From assembly GCA_003024785.1 (NCBI GenBank), contig PUQB01000817.1, positions 27,876-91,875 of the forward strand: a DNA stretch of 64,000 bases, read 5' to 3'. Of the stretch, positions 1 to 13,400 are shown in pieces. The notes below the pieces were generated by a model. The model was not told the DNA's origin. It worked only from the letters and a program-made list of their open reading frames with translations, and did not search any database. Within the stretch, counting starts at the first letter, position 1. Each line of letters begins with the position of its first letter. The stretch is from Selaginella tamariscina. Lineage: Eukaryota > Streptophyta > Lycopodiopsida > Selaginellales > Selaginellaceae. A program made the translations under genes and the position numbers.

Positions 1-10
1 AAGCCGTCCT

Positions 11-30
11 GGGATTTAGGGTTCTTGGTT
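11..30 (+). promoter_or_regulatory. Telo-box in the RPS19 leader
   Basis: The block TGGGATTTAGGGTTCTTGG begins 30 bases before the RPS19 ATG and holds a TTTAGGGTT telo-box. Telo-boxes are known promoter/leader elements of plant ribosomal-protein genes. The same 19 bases lie just before the start codon of the TAF1A-like gene on the other strand (19383-19402). Confidence 0.65.
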
Positions 31-39
31 GCGCCAGCT

Positions 40-1000
40 ATGGCGGCAGTGCCGAAGACGGTGAAGGACGTGCCGTCGCATGAATTTGTGCGCGCTTATG
101 CAGCTCATCTGAAGCGCACTGGGAAGGTTAGTCTCTGTCGATCTGCGGTTAATCGCATTCTAATTTGCTTTTTTCGTTTTTCCCCTTCAGATTGAGCTCC
201 CGGAATGGACCGATATCGTCAAAACCGGCACTTTCAAGGAGCTGGCTCCATATGATCCCGATTGGTTCTACGTGCGGGCAGGTAAGCTCCGATTATATTA
301 GTGTTAATTTCGCATTGGATTGAGTTTCTGAATGTTCCTTAGTGCCTATTTTGTAACATATACACGACCCAGTGTTTTGCATCAGATCATGCGTGTGCGT
401 GTACTTAAGTGGTATTGTTTTCAGCTTCAATGGCCAGAAGATCTACCTGAGACAAGGAACTGGTGTTGGAGCATTCAGGAAAAATCTACGGTGGCAGCAA
501 GAGGAACGGGTCTCGCCCTTGCCATTTTGCAAAGAGCAGTGGAAACATTGCCCCGCACCATTCTTCATCAGCTGGAGCGTATTGAATCATCGAGAAGGAC
601 TTGAGCGGGTACATACACACATTATAATGAATAAATAGTTATGTGCGTTTAGTGAATGTATATATTGACATGTGTTTGATTATGTCCCAATGATTATAGA
701 ACAAAGTTGATAGGATTGACGTTTGCAAACGCATGAAGCAAACTTTTATTCAGATGAGGGACAATTCACGGAGACTTTCGTTTAGTGTATTAGCCGGCTT
801 ACTATATCTACACTATGTCTATACATATAGATGTGTACTTACTATATCTACACTATGTCTATACATATAGATATGTGTAATGTGTATTATTTGACGAAGT
901 TTAATATGTTGTATGTTCTTGCAGTGGACGACGCATTACATCTAATGGTCAGCGGGATCTGGATCAAGTTGCTGGACGCATTGTTGTGAATCCGGTTTAA
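40..1000 (+). CDS. RPS19: 40S ribosomal protein S19 (eS19)
   Basis: Small-subunit ribosomal protein eS19, needed for 18S rRNA maturation and 40S assembly. Four exons can be read: 40-126, 191-281, 425-608 and 925-1000, all with GT-AG borders. The first two encode a start [20 protein letters not shown] and then [20 protein letters not shown]; the last encodes [19 protein letters not shown]. Together they cover the whole family length of about 145 residues. The start is the first ATG, downstream of a telo-box. Exon 3 is recognisable ([10 protein letters not shown], then [10 protein letters not shown]) but changes frame several times at short runs of A, T, C or G, near 440, 480, 530, 552 and 586, with no loss of conserved residues. 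I read this as sequencing error rather than a pseudogene, because introns and residues are intact. The YTH gene follows on the same strand. Confidence 0.96.
799..879 (+). repeat. 40-bp tandem duplication in RPS19 intron 3
   Basis: Two nearly identical 40-base units (TTACTATATCTACACTATGT...) lie head to tail inside the last RPS19 intron. They differ only near the junction. This is a recent local duplication with no visible function. Confidence 0.85.
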
Positions 1001-1548
1001 AACCTATATGTTTTCTGTCTGAGTTTTCTTTTTGGAAGTAAAGCATCCTAATTAAACCTGCTTAATTACGTGTTTTCTTAGTTTAGCCTCAATTGAATGT
1101 GTCCGTTTGATGTGATTCCACGAAATCGACGGTCTAGAGTGCGCCTGCCACGTCGCTCGTCACCATACCTAAAATGTGGTCCTAAACCTAGATCCGAAGC
1201 TTCCCCGCCTTCTTCTCAAAGGAGCCGGCATGTCATGGACCTTCTTTCGTCCTGTTTCACCACCTCTGCGTTTCCGCTAGCACCAGATGCACCGTTCTTG
1301 CCCGGCCGCCGTATTCATCACGTCTAGGAGTCGCCTCGGTCACCGATCAACAAGATCTTTTTCGACGGCATCGCATTCTCGGAGTCCGAGGTTTGATTCG
1401 GGCTTTTTTCACATTTCTTGCTGGACAAAGACGCTTCCGGGACGTGAGTTCTTGTGGATTCGTCTCTCGGATACGGATTCCGCACCGATTTATACACATT
1501 GCAGGATCGGCTTGGGTTTTGCGATAATCCTTGCATTTCCGAGGTTTA

Positions 1549-2302
1549 TGACTGCTGAGAAGTCGCAAGAAGTTGCATTTCTAGATGACAATGGGAGCGC
1601 CGGAATCGCATCCTTTCGGAGGCGGCGGCGGCGCTTATTGGTATAAAAATTGTGAAGATTTATGTAAATCATTCTTTTGAGGTTTTTGCAGTGAATGAAT
1701 CTACCCCAAAGCTTGAATGCGGAGTCGCAGGAGAAGCAATCCGGCTATGGGGAGGTAAGCCACATGTTTTTTCTTCTCTTTTTGACACTCAAAGTCGCTT
1801 TTCTGGGGTAGCTTTCTCGACCGCAGGACGGCAACGTTTCGGACAGTAGCGCAGATGCGTCGGTTTCTAGCGGCGAGTTTATGACCATGGGAAATGGGCA
1901 TGAGGTTAACCCCGAATCAGGAGTGTTCTATTCCACAAATGGCTATGCTACAACTGCTGCTTATGGTTTTGATTATTGTAAGTCTTATTCTTTGGACTCA
2001 TTCGCACGTTTATATTGTTTTCCTTTGTCTGATTTGCAGCGACAGACTGGGAACGCTATGTTGGACTCAACGGCTTAGATCCTGTAAGTCCGCTTCATTC
2101 CCATCAAAACTGAACTTTTTGTAACTAACTATCAATATGTTGATTTGTAGAGTGTATATCCGGAGAATGGCTCCGTCGTATACCAACTAGCTATGGTTAC
2201 TCGCAACCTTATGGCAGTACACTCCTTACCAACCCGTGTATGCGGATGGTCAGCTTTATGGGCATTCTGCTTTCCATTTCCCTGCACCAATCTATGGTCG
2301 GC

Positions 2303-2383
<81 letters not shown>

Positions 2384-4669
2384 ATATATATAATATACAT
2401 CGTTAAATAACTGTATGTTCTGATTTGTTCAGATTATTCTATGGTGGAAGCAGATGGATCGAAGAGTGATGGTTCAACCACTAAAGGTCTACAACGGCCA
2501 GGCTACCCAATTACAATGGTGTCACCGTATGGTCATTTTCCAAGAGGTGTCATGTCTTTTCAGAGTACCCGCAGGATGGTCGTAGCAGTTTTGAAGGATT
2601 GAGAGCCTCGGCTCCTGCATGGGTTAGTTCGGAATGTCGGAGGCCTTCACATCCCAATAAAGCACAGGTAGTTGAGCTGACCAATACATCTTATATGTGC
2701 ATATGCACGCACACGCCTGTAATACGTTTTACTTTCTATTTGTCAGTCTCCACAACCATCTCAACAAAAGCCGAGAGCACCACCTGCGTTTCCAGGGGCA
2801 TTGGGAACGGCATTTCCACCATTAACAAGAGCAGTTCTTAGTTCTAGCAAAGGTAAATAAAGTAGAATAGTTTGACTAGTAGAATAGTTTTTCCTGTTTA
2901 TGTGTCGTTATATTTTACTTACGTGCAGATCTGTATTATATAAGTATATTGACTTGATGGAATGTCAAAAATGCACTTCCTAACCCATTATTGTGCGTGA
3001 CACACATGACACGCACGACACACACACACATCGTGTTTGTAATCTACAATATCTTCTTGTAAGTATGCTCTAATGATACTGTGTATGTATGCGTGTGCGT
3101 GTGTATTTTTACGTGACTACATTTTTTTCTACACATTTCTATAAATATCTGTGTATATAACAATATTCTTACATGTAGATACGAATGAGAACAAGCAGAA
3201 AGGTCGTGGACCCATTTTAAACAACGGGAATGACGTAACATCCGAGCAGAATAGGGGGCCGAGAACGACAAAGGGGAGGTCCCAGAGAATATTCCCAGTT
3301 TTGAAGCAGAGTGGTGAAAATATCGAGAGCATAGTAGCAGAGATAAGTACAACAGCCCCGAGTTCTCTACTTCGTACAACGACGCGAAGTTCTACATTAT
3401 CAAGTCGTATAGTGAGGATGATGTACACAAGAGCATCAAAACGGAGTGTGGGCAAGTACACCAAACGGAAATAAACGGTTGGATGCTGCGTATAGGGAAG
3501 CTCAAGCAAAGGCTGGGGGCTGCCCTGTCTTCCTCCTTTTCTCGGTAAGCTTTTGTGTGTGGTGTGAGTGTATTTTATGCACATATGATATGCAAGTTTT
3601 TGCAGATAAAACATTTAACTTAATATATGTTTTTTCACAGGTCAATGCGAGTGGACAATTTTGCGGGTTAGCAGAGATGACTGGACCGGTGACTTTGTTA
3701 AGAGTATGGATTTTTGGCAGCAGGATAATGGAGTGGGTGTTTCTCAGTGAAGTGGCATATCATCAAGGATATCCCGAATGGTCATTGCCGGCACATAATT
3801 CTCGAGAACAATGAGAACAAGCCAATCACTAACAGTAGAGACACCCAAGAGGTGTATATAAATGATTGTGTGTGTGTGTTTATCTACGTAGCATAGTGTA
3901 GATGGGTGTGTGTGTCCATGTACAAGTCACATAGCAGTACTCATTGCGACTTTTTGTATTGACAGGTACATCTAAAGCAGGGAATTGAGATGCTGAAAAT
4001 ATTTAAGAACTATACTTCTAGCACGTCGATATTAGATGATTTTGAAGTACTACGAGAGCAGACAGAAAGCCATGCAAGATAAGCGATCACGACAAGTGCA
4101 AAAGCAGCAGGTAACGTGTGTGTGTGTTGTGTGATACGAAGTTATCCGTGATGCATATGCGTATACGTACATATATGTATGCACATTACATGTGTGTATA
4201 TATATGTGTGCACGGGCACAGAAGAATTTGCAATCTAATATGACCTATGCATATGCATAAATACATACATACAAGTTCTATTCGACTTATTAAATCCTTA
4301 AAATACACGATTCGTGTATTTATAATGCATACGTATGTAAATATAGAGTTAATGCTCCATTGATCTATATGTAAAAGTAATACATATAATATTAATGATG
4401 CTTACATCTATGTACACCTCCGTACCGGCGTATATCCCACACATACACTATATATAATAAGGTGGAGCTAATCGTTTGTCAGTTGTAATCGACCAGTATG
4501 TGGACGTAAACAAGGGAACAGAGAATCTTACAACCAATGCAACTTCCACTAGCAAGGACGACAGTAACACAAGTGGAGTGGTGTCGGGTGTGGCGAGGAA
4601 GTCTACCTGCGGAGTCTGGCAGGAGATAAGGACGTGCCCACCAATATAGTCGACGTTAAAGCAGCGTAA
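1549..4669 (+). CDS. YTH-domain m6A reader (ECT/YTHDF type)
   Basis: Cytoplasmic reader of N6-methyladenosine in mRNA, of the plant ECT family. At least ten exons are visible, including about 1549-1640, 1692-1754, 1827-1977, 2040-2083, 2151-2296, then 2432-2668, 2746-2851, 3179-3543, 3642-3851, 3965-4111 and a last exon from about 4462. The N-terminal half is low-complexity and Y/G/Q-rich ([14 protein letters not shown], then DGQLYG), as in ECT proteins. The YTH domain spans about 3330-3850: [19 protein letters not shown], then [17 protein letters not shown] with a cage tryptophan, then [10 protein letters not shown] and [20 protein letters not shown]. The C-terminal tail is [10 protein letters not shown]. 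Frame slips by one base occur at homopolymers; one, near 3728, disrupts the usual DKW motif that carries another cage tryptophan. The stop is uncertain because two frames end close together (4648 or 4669). The first-exon ATG is tentative. Confidence 0.92.
2300..2398. repeat. (TA)n microsatellite in a YTH intron
   Basis: About 95 bases of nearly pure TA dinucleotide, broken by a few AAT steps, fill most of an intron of the YTH gene. Short reading frames here are artefacts of the repeat. Confidence 0.97.
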
Positions 4670-5329
4670 TCACACGTAAGCTACTCCTACCTCCACATTA
4701 CGTGTAATCTCTCTTTCTCTCTCTCTCTACACACACATAGAGACTTCAATTTTGAAGGTTTACCGAAAGTATTAATACTTGACTTACGAGTATAAAAGTA
4801 AATAATAAGAGTTCTTAAATATGAAGATATAGTAGGCTGATTTGCAATTTAGCTAACATCTATTACATATACATAATGTTCTTCGATATTCTATATTTAG
4901 TGATAGTGTTTCGATTTAGTGGCAATAATTAACTTATAATCTGAACTTTAAATATTTTCTTTATTTATACGTGTATTTGCTGGCCTAGTGTACGTTATAG
5001 TGAAGGGTGGTACAAGTGTTATAAGGTATGGTTTTGCAGACGTTTTTTCTAGCTACGTATGGCAATTGCGCAGAGCTACATAAGTGATCCGGATTTATTT
5101 GTTTTATTCTTTTTTAGTTGATGCAACAGGGCATGTCTTTTAATGGGACAGGCAGGGCCTTGGTTTTTCTTTTGTGAAGGCCCACAGAGAGAGTAATAAG
5201 TGGCATCTGGAAGTTGTATTAGTAATGTAACAAGTTTCTCTTATTTAAGCCCGTGAATTATATTATTGAGAACAGTTAAACAAAACTCAATAATATGTAT
5301 ATATTTTATATACGATGATGCACACAGTC

Positions 5330-5362
<33 letters not shown>

Positions 5363-7653
5363 CATGAAATTTATATATAAGATGAAATTTAATCTTATAG
5401 TGAATTCAAAATGCTTATCTTATATAATTATTCTGGTTAAGTTGATGTTATTTTTTTTTTTTAAGTACATATTTTTCTTAATAATTTTTGCTAACTCGTT
5501 ATACATAATTGGAAATAATAGATCGTGATTTTATATAAAATATATAGTTAATTGAGTCTATCGAGATAGAATTATTTAAATTTAATTATTATTAAAAGAA
5601 TATTCACTTTGATTTTAACTTTTGAGGTATTTTTAAATATTAATATTAGAATTTTAATGCTATCTATGTTATAATAATTTTTCGTAGTTTAATATTCTGA
5701 ATAAATTAGATTAATATGAAACTATGTTATGGTTTAATTAAATATTTAAAATAAGGGTTCAATAAAAAAAATTTTTTATTATATTATTATAAATAATTTA
5801 AGTCTACTTCTTCGATTGAATGGGTAGTGCTCATGATTCTGAAATTTGGTTATTGATTAAGTTTTTATAATAAAAAGGTAATATAATGAGATATAACATT
5901 AATATAAAATATATTTGAAGTATTTTAGTATTTTATAAAAAATTAGATAATATGTAAATTTAATTTTTTATTTTATTAAAATGTATAATAAACTATAATA
6001 TTTTCTTATGTCAAAGAAAAAGTGTGCTTATTAATAAATACCTGTATAAAACATTTTTTGAATTTTAATATTCTTCATTAACCAAGAAGCTATATATATC
6101 TCTTAAATAAAATTAAAATTTCATTGTTATATCAGGTTTTCATTATATAGAGTAAAAGTTATAAGAAATTATAATAATAAAAATAAAAATACCAAATGAA
6201 TGTTTCTTATTTTGTATTTGCACAAGTATATAGTTTAACTATAATACCAATAAATAAAATTACCTTGAATATAATTTGATTATTATAATAAAAAGAATTT
6301 AAATTAATTTAAAGTGAAAAGCAGTTCTACCCTAGTGTTAAAACATTAAATTTATAATATGGAATGTTGGTATTATTATAAAATATTTTTTAAAAAAATT
6401 TATTATTTATAAAATAATAAGATACACGACCATTCACATTTTCACATGTAAATTGAGTACACATTATTAAAATTGTTTTTAAACACCAATTTTTAGAAGG
6501 TAATTTGATGAATAAATAATATTTAATATAAATGATTTAAATAATAATAAATGTTTTGATTATATAATTTTGAGTTAATGGCATAATCGTTTTATATTAT
6601 ATATATTAATGTAGACATAAGAAAAAATTAAAAATTTTAAAATATACTTCAACAATTAGAAAAACTAAAATATTAAAAAAATATAAGTTATATTTCACAT
6701 GATAATATGTATAAAGAACTTTCTTATCAGTTTTAAAATGTTTAATTATTAATAAAAATTTGATAGTATATTGTTTTATTTACTTTCTTGTGCTCATTAG
6801 TAAATGTTTTTAAATTTTAATTATTTTATATAAAAGATCTAAAAACTTCATGTATAAAAGAGATGCAACACTTATTTTCATTTTCTTATTATTTGTTTTA
6901 TTGTTTAATAAGGAAAGAAGTGAATAATTTAAATACAATATTTATTGGAAATTTATAATATTTAAAATTTAATTTAATATCAAGTTTTATTTTTTACCTA
7001 AATAAAAATATTAAAATATTAAAGTATGTGACAATATGGAAGACTCCACAATGGCCCCCCAATTAAGATATGTATAAGAAATGAAAAGTAAATTAACATT
7101 TACTTTAATTCTTAAGGGTTCTTTTGAATACATTTATTGTGGTTTCTTAAAGTTTATTTAAACTTTATTTACTTACATCAATATTAAACATTGTAAATAT
7201 ATATAATTAATGCATTCACAAAGCTTTATAAATGTATTTCCATTGTCTATAAATTTTTTATATTACATATATTCTTGAAAGTAATTGTTGTACATACTTT
7301 GTAGTTTCATATCTTGGTAACGATCGTTTTACGATTTTTTATATAGATTCAATTGTACTTGTGTGCATTCCAGTATTAGGATCAATAAAGTTTCCCATCT
7401 AGTAATGTTTAAAATTAAGTTGACTTAATTATTCTGAATCATAATCGTTTCAACAATCACTTAAAATCATAATCTTAAGTTCTACATATTGATAAATGAG
7501 ACTAATAAGTATATAGATACTAGTATATTATTTAAATTCCTTTTTATATCACCAAACACTTATTTAACCCTATAACTTTTATTTCGTTTCTTAAATTTAA
7601 TTTTATATATTTCTATTATTTTTTTTCAGATTCTCCAATCTTAATACTCATAT
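4670..7653. other. AT-rich intergenic DNA
   Basis: No gene is seen. The first 600 bases probably hold the YTH 3' UTR. The rest is strongly AT-rich, with a TA microsatellite at 5339-5363 and many A or T runs. Short reading frames here are low-complexity. Confidence 0.7.
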
Positions 7654-9355
7654 TGTCAGAGTTTTAACCTGGAGGGCTAACATGTGGTCGCCAAGTGGCC
7701 TTCTGGTGTCAATTATCTATGTGAGCAACACTAAGTCTTCCTCAAGAGTCTGACTTAGAAGCCTAGTTGAATATTGACACCATCTGTGTGAGCAACACTA
7801 AGTCTTCCTCAAGAGTCTGACATAGATGCCTAGTTGAATAGAAGACTTAGAGACCTACCCTAAGTTCTTTAAAATGACTATCCCTCGAACCCTAGAGGAT
7901 ATCCCGAATAAACTTTAGAATCCTATCCCAGTAGACCTAAACAAGCTCATGCCCTAACCCCACAAAGGAGATGCATCTCACACACCGTGACAGAGCTAAT
8001 GCATTGTCACTTACCCCGTGAGGAATCACCCTCATCCAGGAGTACAACCCCTTTAGGGCAACAAAAGTACCCTGAACCACAACTATCCTTGAGGATTTGA
8101 GTGGTCAAGTTATACCCTAGATCTCCGTATGCAAACACAAGTGTTATGCTAAGCAAACTCCCTAAGGATAACTTTAACTTACGAGTGCTTCACGAAAGGG
8201 CTCTTGTTAACAAGTTTAGGTTGCTCAACCCTTATATTCCAAGGAGAACACTTCCCTAGCCAAGTGTGCAAAATCACATCTAGTTAGACTTAACTTCCCT
8301 TGAGTGAATGCCCAAGGCTTAGCTCCTTAGTGCGAGCAGAAGTGGTAGAGTATCCAACCACCCTTGAAAAACTCTAAAGTGTGTGCCTCGGGCATTGTAT
8401 CGTGTGATGTCTAGCCCAGTGTCACATCTCTATGTGACACTACTTTCCGCGATGTGGGTTATCATGCCATAACCCCTTAGATTTAAGAGTTGCATCAAGT
8501 GCCACAAATGCCAACTCTGGAACCCTCAGTGAACCCTTAAGAATTGGGCAATGTGAACCTGCCAAACAAGATCTCACACCCAAAGTTGAACAAGGACACG
8601 GATGTGCCTTGCTTGGCTATGAGTGCTACACCTAGCTTGACGTGAGAGGAGGCTAAAGGCAACCCAACCTTTATCTCTTGAACGTACATTTAGATAAGAC
8701 CTTACAGGCATGGATTTGACAGCATTAAGAGTGAGCTACTTCAAAAGTGGGATGTATCCTTATTATCTGAAAGTTAAGGCGGCATAACAGAGGGTTATAC
8801 CTTAACGACACAAATTAAATCTTGCACAGGCAAAAGAGCAATGAACTCAATCATGAACCTATGAGCTCTCCTACTACATACCTTATTTATGTGATAGAGC
8901 CCTCCTTATTTTCCTGTTTACATAAGTGGGTTGGCATGGAATCTCATTCCCATAGGGAATATAGAGTTAATTCATTAACCCTTAAACCCTAACCTAGGTG
9001 TTTAAGGCATGGGGTTAGGTCAACCCTAGAGGTGATTCAACATGCCAAACTCACTGAAACCACCCAAAACCTATCTAGAACCCAGAAAACTAGGGTAAGA
9101 ATTTTTTAAATGGAAGTGCTAACTTCGCCAAGAGTTTCTTGTAAATACCTAATGACACACAGCTAGACCATTATTAAATATCCAAGTGCACTAAGTAAAC
9201 ATGTTTCTTACAAATACCAAATGACACCCAACTGAATCAAAACTAAATATTCAAATGCACTAAGCAGGCACTACACCTAGGGCTTATCAATATAATTTAG
9301 TACGTAACAACAATCAACGTCCAAAGTAATAAGGAGTCATAATAAAAATAAACTT
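7654..9355 (-). mobile_element. Worn solo LTR, long-LTR family X
   Basis: About 1.7 kb that matches, on the reverse strand, the long LTR also found at 26329, 27291, 31661 and 39798. It begins TGTCAGAGTTTTAACC and ends near a degraded form of the family's other terminus (about 9340-9355). The lower GC contrast and many differences show it is older than the copies at 27291 and 39798. No internal region or second LTR flanks it, so it looks like a solo LTR. No clear target duplication was found. The right end is approximate. Confidence 0.8.
7720..7850. repeat. Tandem duplication inside the solo LTR
   Basis: A unit of about 66 bases starting TGTGAGCAACACTAAGTC occurs twice in a row with few changes. 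It lies at the same end of the LTR where copy Y (28826-28958) carries a different tandem duplication. Confidence 0.8.
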
Positions 9356-10479
9356 ATGTAAAGATAATGAATATATGCATGAGTTAACAAGTATTTATAA
9401 TGCAAAAACATTTTAAATGTATAGTCATTTTGTTATAAGAAGATGAACTTAAATGAATAATTTAATTTAAAAATTATCAAATTTAATTAATTATTATTTA
9501 ATTGTGTACTTAATTTTATTATCTATATAATTATCTTCATATTTGCATGTATATTCAAAGACTAATTAAAGCACAAATGTGTCACTTGGGAATTATTAAA
9601 CAAATTTAAATTTTAAATTTATGAATTTAAACAACTACCGTTGTCCAATTATTAACAATAAAGAAACAATGGACAAAATTTTAAAATATATAAAAATATA
9701 AACACTAAATAAAAAATGCCCAAATGTCCACCTCAATTTTATAAAATTAAAATAAAACCCATTAGTTAATATAAATCTAATTTTGCTTTTGTTTTCTATT
9801 TAAAATTGAAAAGAAATCTCTAACATTTTTTATTAAATCTCTTAAGAAAAAAGAAGTACTAAATTTTGTTTATGATTCATTAGTTAATTGTATTTTGATT
9901 ATTTTTGATAATAATGCATATCCTTAAAAAGACTGGTGCCTAAACAAAAAAATATATGATATGGAATACTCTATGTAAAGGTTTGTTAATAGGGTGACTT
10001 ATAAGAAAATATAATATATTGTTGCTTATAGTAAACTCATGGGATATTATTATAAACTTATGAAGAATAATCTAAGTACTATTATATGTTTATAAATAAA
10101 AAATAAAAAATGATAATTTCTTTAAGCAGTTGTTCATATTTTTTGTAATTTTATTTTAATTTTTTATATTGTAAATTATTGTTTATATATTATTTGTATA
10201 TTATTTGTTAAGGATGACGCTGGTTATGATTAGTGTTAATGTGAATATTGTTATATAAAATTTAAGGGTAAATATGTTTAAAATATATCTTACACACACA
10301 CGTACATATAGATACATAGATATATAAGTTAGGCACATAGATACACGCTATAAAACATCTGCTTTTAATACTGGAAAAAAGACAATTACAATCCAAGCAT
10401 ACAAATCTATATAAGGGAGGAAAAAAATACTTAAAAAAAGAAGTAAAGACAATTAAAATAAAATAAAAAGAAATAAAAT
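9356..10479. other. AT-rich intergenic DNA
   Basis: No gene, RNA or mobile element is recognised. The right part is probably the 3' UTR of the receptor-like kinase gene, which reads leftward. Confidence 0.6.
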
Positions 10480-13400
10480 TTACATCCACAATGGAGTCGT
10501 TGCAAATAACTTAGCCACTTTGTAACTCGCAATGATCTATGCAAAAGCTTATACATGGTGTGTACATATTATGCATATGTATATTACGAAATTTTCATAT
10601 AGATTAAACTTACCTCTTTAATATGCGTCTTCTCCATAAACAATGCAGTCGTTGGATGAAGACCATTGCAATGCGGCAAATGACTTTGCCTCCGGACTGT
10701 AGACTCTGTAGCTCGCAATGTACCTCCAAGCTCGATTGGAACCAGTGGAATGAGTGAGTTTACAAACGTCCGCTATCAATGGCCTGTAACTCGGCACTGT
10801 TTGTACGCACAGCATCGCAACCGCAGCTACCTGTTAAATACAAATATATTCAGCTAGGTACATAAACGTGTGTGTGTGTGTGTGAAATGACTCGTGTATA
10901 TATAAAGTATAGTGGCATGTAACACACATGATTATGTTATTACAGTCTAAAGTTTACTTAAAATGACTCAATAAATTAATAGTTATTGATATATATATCT
11001 AACAATTATAACACGAGATTAGTCGACTACATTGCACTATTATACTTGCACCACCCAGAGATCTGAGATGCAGTTTATAAATATTTCAGGCAGAGAGAGA
11101 GGTTATTATTAATATCACTATACATTAAATATATAAAACTGTCATACAATGTATCTATAAATCTGGGCATGTGTTTAGAGAGAGAGAGAGAGAAGATTCC
11201 ATAGCATACGTAAGTGTAGAAACGTTATGTAAATAACAGCAGTAATGTATATATACGTTCAACAATATAGACAGTAGATATTAGTGGATTAATTATATAA
11301 ATTCTTATTAATATAAATAAATACCTGATGGAGATGCTTTGTGTCGATTGTATCTCGAAGCACAGGGTCTATCACAGTTGGTAACAAGTCCCGGTCTGCT
11401 AAAATCGGCATAACCTGGTAAGCACACAATTAGTATATGAGTTACGCATGGATACATACGTAAACAGACACGCACACGCACGCACGCACGCACATACGTA
11501 AACACATACCCAAGTAACAAGGGATTCACATCCCGTTGGCATTGAAGGGTCTATTGGCTTTCTCCCAGTAATAAGCTCGAGAAGGACGACACCAAATGCA
11601 TACACGTCACTCTTCTCCGTAAGACTGCCTGTTAGATAAATATTTAAGTAGTAATAAATAAAATTCTGTATGTCACATAATGGACAAGGATGAACTGATT
11701 AATCCTATACATGTAACCATTACAAAAATATATAGCATAAATGTGCTAAAAATATATAGTATGTTAGCACGATAAATAATAACTACATAACTAAAATCAT
11801 AACATAATATGAAAACGATTATTGGTTATACTTCGTACCATTCAACATGTATTCTGGGGCAACATAGCCTAGAGTTCCTTGCACAAGCTCATCTCTTCTC
11901 ATCCCACTTGGAGCAGACAGTGCGAGACCGAAATCAGCTACCTACACGAAATTAACGAAGATTAATATATAATACTGTCTGTGTGTGTGTAGAGAGAGAG
12001 ACCTTCGCATTAAAGCTTGCGTCTAATAGAATGTTTGAGGATTTAAAATCCCGATGAATTACAAGAGGACGGCAAATGTTCATGCAGATGTTCCAGTCCT
12101 CTGCACAGAATCGTAATTTAGATTTTAAACATTACCATTGTGCGTATATATGTGTGGGGCTATTACTTTGCTGCGTCAAGCGCTATTTTCAGGCGTAGAT
12201 GCCATGTAAGAGCCGATCCTCTTGAAGGGCCTGAAACACACACATGATTCTTGATACATAACACAAACTAATAAATACGAGCGCTTATGCATAAGTTACC
12301 GTCCGCGCTTTTGTGTATGTGTGTAAATTACCATGAAGCTGGTCTTGTAAGGAACCGTTTTGCATGTATTCATAAACAAGTAGCCTATTCTCTCCAGAGC
12401 TGCAATATCCCAGTAGTGAAACTAAATTGGGATGCCGAATACCACTTAAAAGTTCAACTTCAGCCTGGTAAAACGTAAATAAATCCATATATAAGGACAT
12501 ACGCACACATGTATGATGTATCTAAATACATAATGCATGTGTACCTGAAAGCCTTGTTCTGCGTGTTTTCCTTCAGTAAACAGAAGTTTAACAGCTGCAA
12601 AAGAGTCCTCGTCTAAACGAGCCTTATAAACACGACCAGAACCACCTTCTCCCACTAAGTTAGCGGAGCTGAAATTGTTAGTGGCTGCATGGAGAAGAGG
12701 GAACTCGAGAAAATGTGCTAATTCTTTCCGTGGTGCACTAGAAGTACTCCGTCCCCATAACCATGGTGCAAAAGGCCCGCGTCCCCGCTACCTGGCATAA
12801 TTAAGTTAAATTATATCTATCTATCTATCTATAATATTATATATATATATATCAGCTAAATAAGTAATATATAATATGTATATGGGTAGTCCTCTACTGT
12901 CAAATAGTTCACCTCTTCCATGACTATCCGTATAATATCAAATAATATACGGCTCACCGTTACAGATATATCAAGGTATATTATTCACACTACCTATGGA
13001 TTTGTTTATAATCTTATTCTAAAATTATATATGACCAGTGATGATGCTACCAACCAATAGGGATAATCGGCATGTTCTCTAAATTCATAATTACATGAAT
13101 ATATAGACAACACACACAGTCTGGATTATCAGATTTAGAGATGTGGATAAGGTTCTACGATAAACTCAGTTTTTAAAATAATACATGAAATTTGAGTATT
13201 TTACCAAACTAAACAGAAAATTCCGAATATTAGAGATGACAACATTTTAAAATTAGAAAAATAAAACTTTGAGAAAATTTTACTAATTTTATATTTCTAA
13301 TAAAAATGAATAGCATTCTCGAAAACTTCTAATAATAATTATAATAATTGTAGAACGTTTTTAAGAGAATTTCATAATTATTCTAATTCTAATAATATAA

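Noticed and set aside
1097-1536. Open frames before the YTH start, on both strands
   Set aside because: GC-richer leader region of the YTH gene; no conserved protein text in any frame, so 5' UTR or promoter is more likely.
2193-2400. Open frames on both strands rich in I and Y
   Set aside because: They arise from the TA microsatellite in a YTH intron and end in pure repeat.
3840-4460. Possible separate small gene between YTH exons
   Set aside because: Explained as YTH introns with TG/CA tracts and one 147-base exon.
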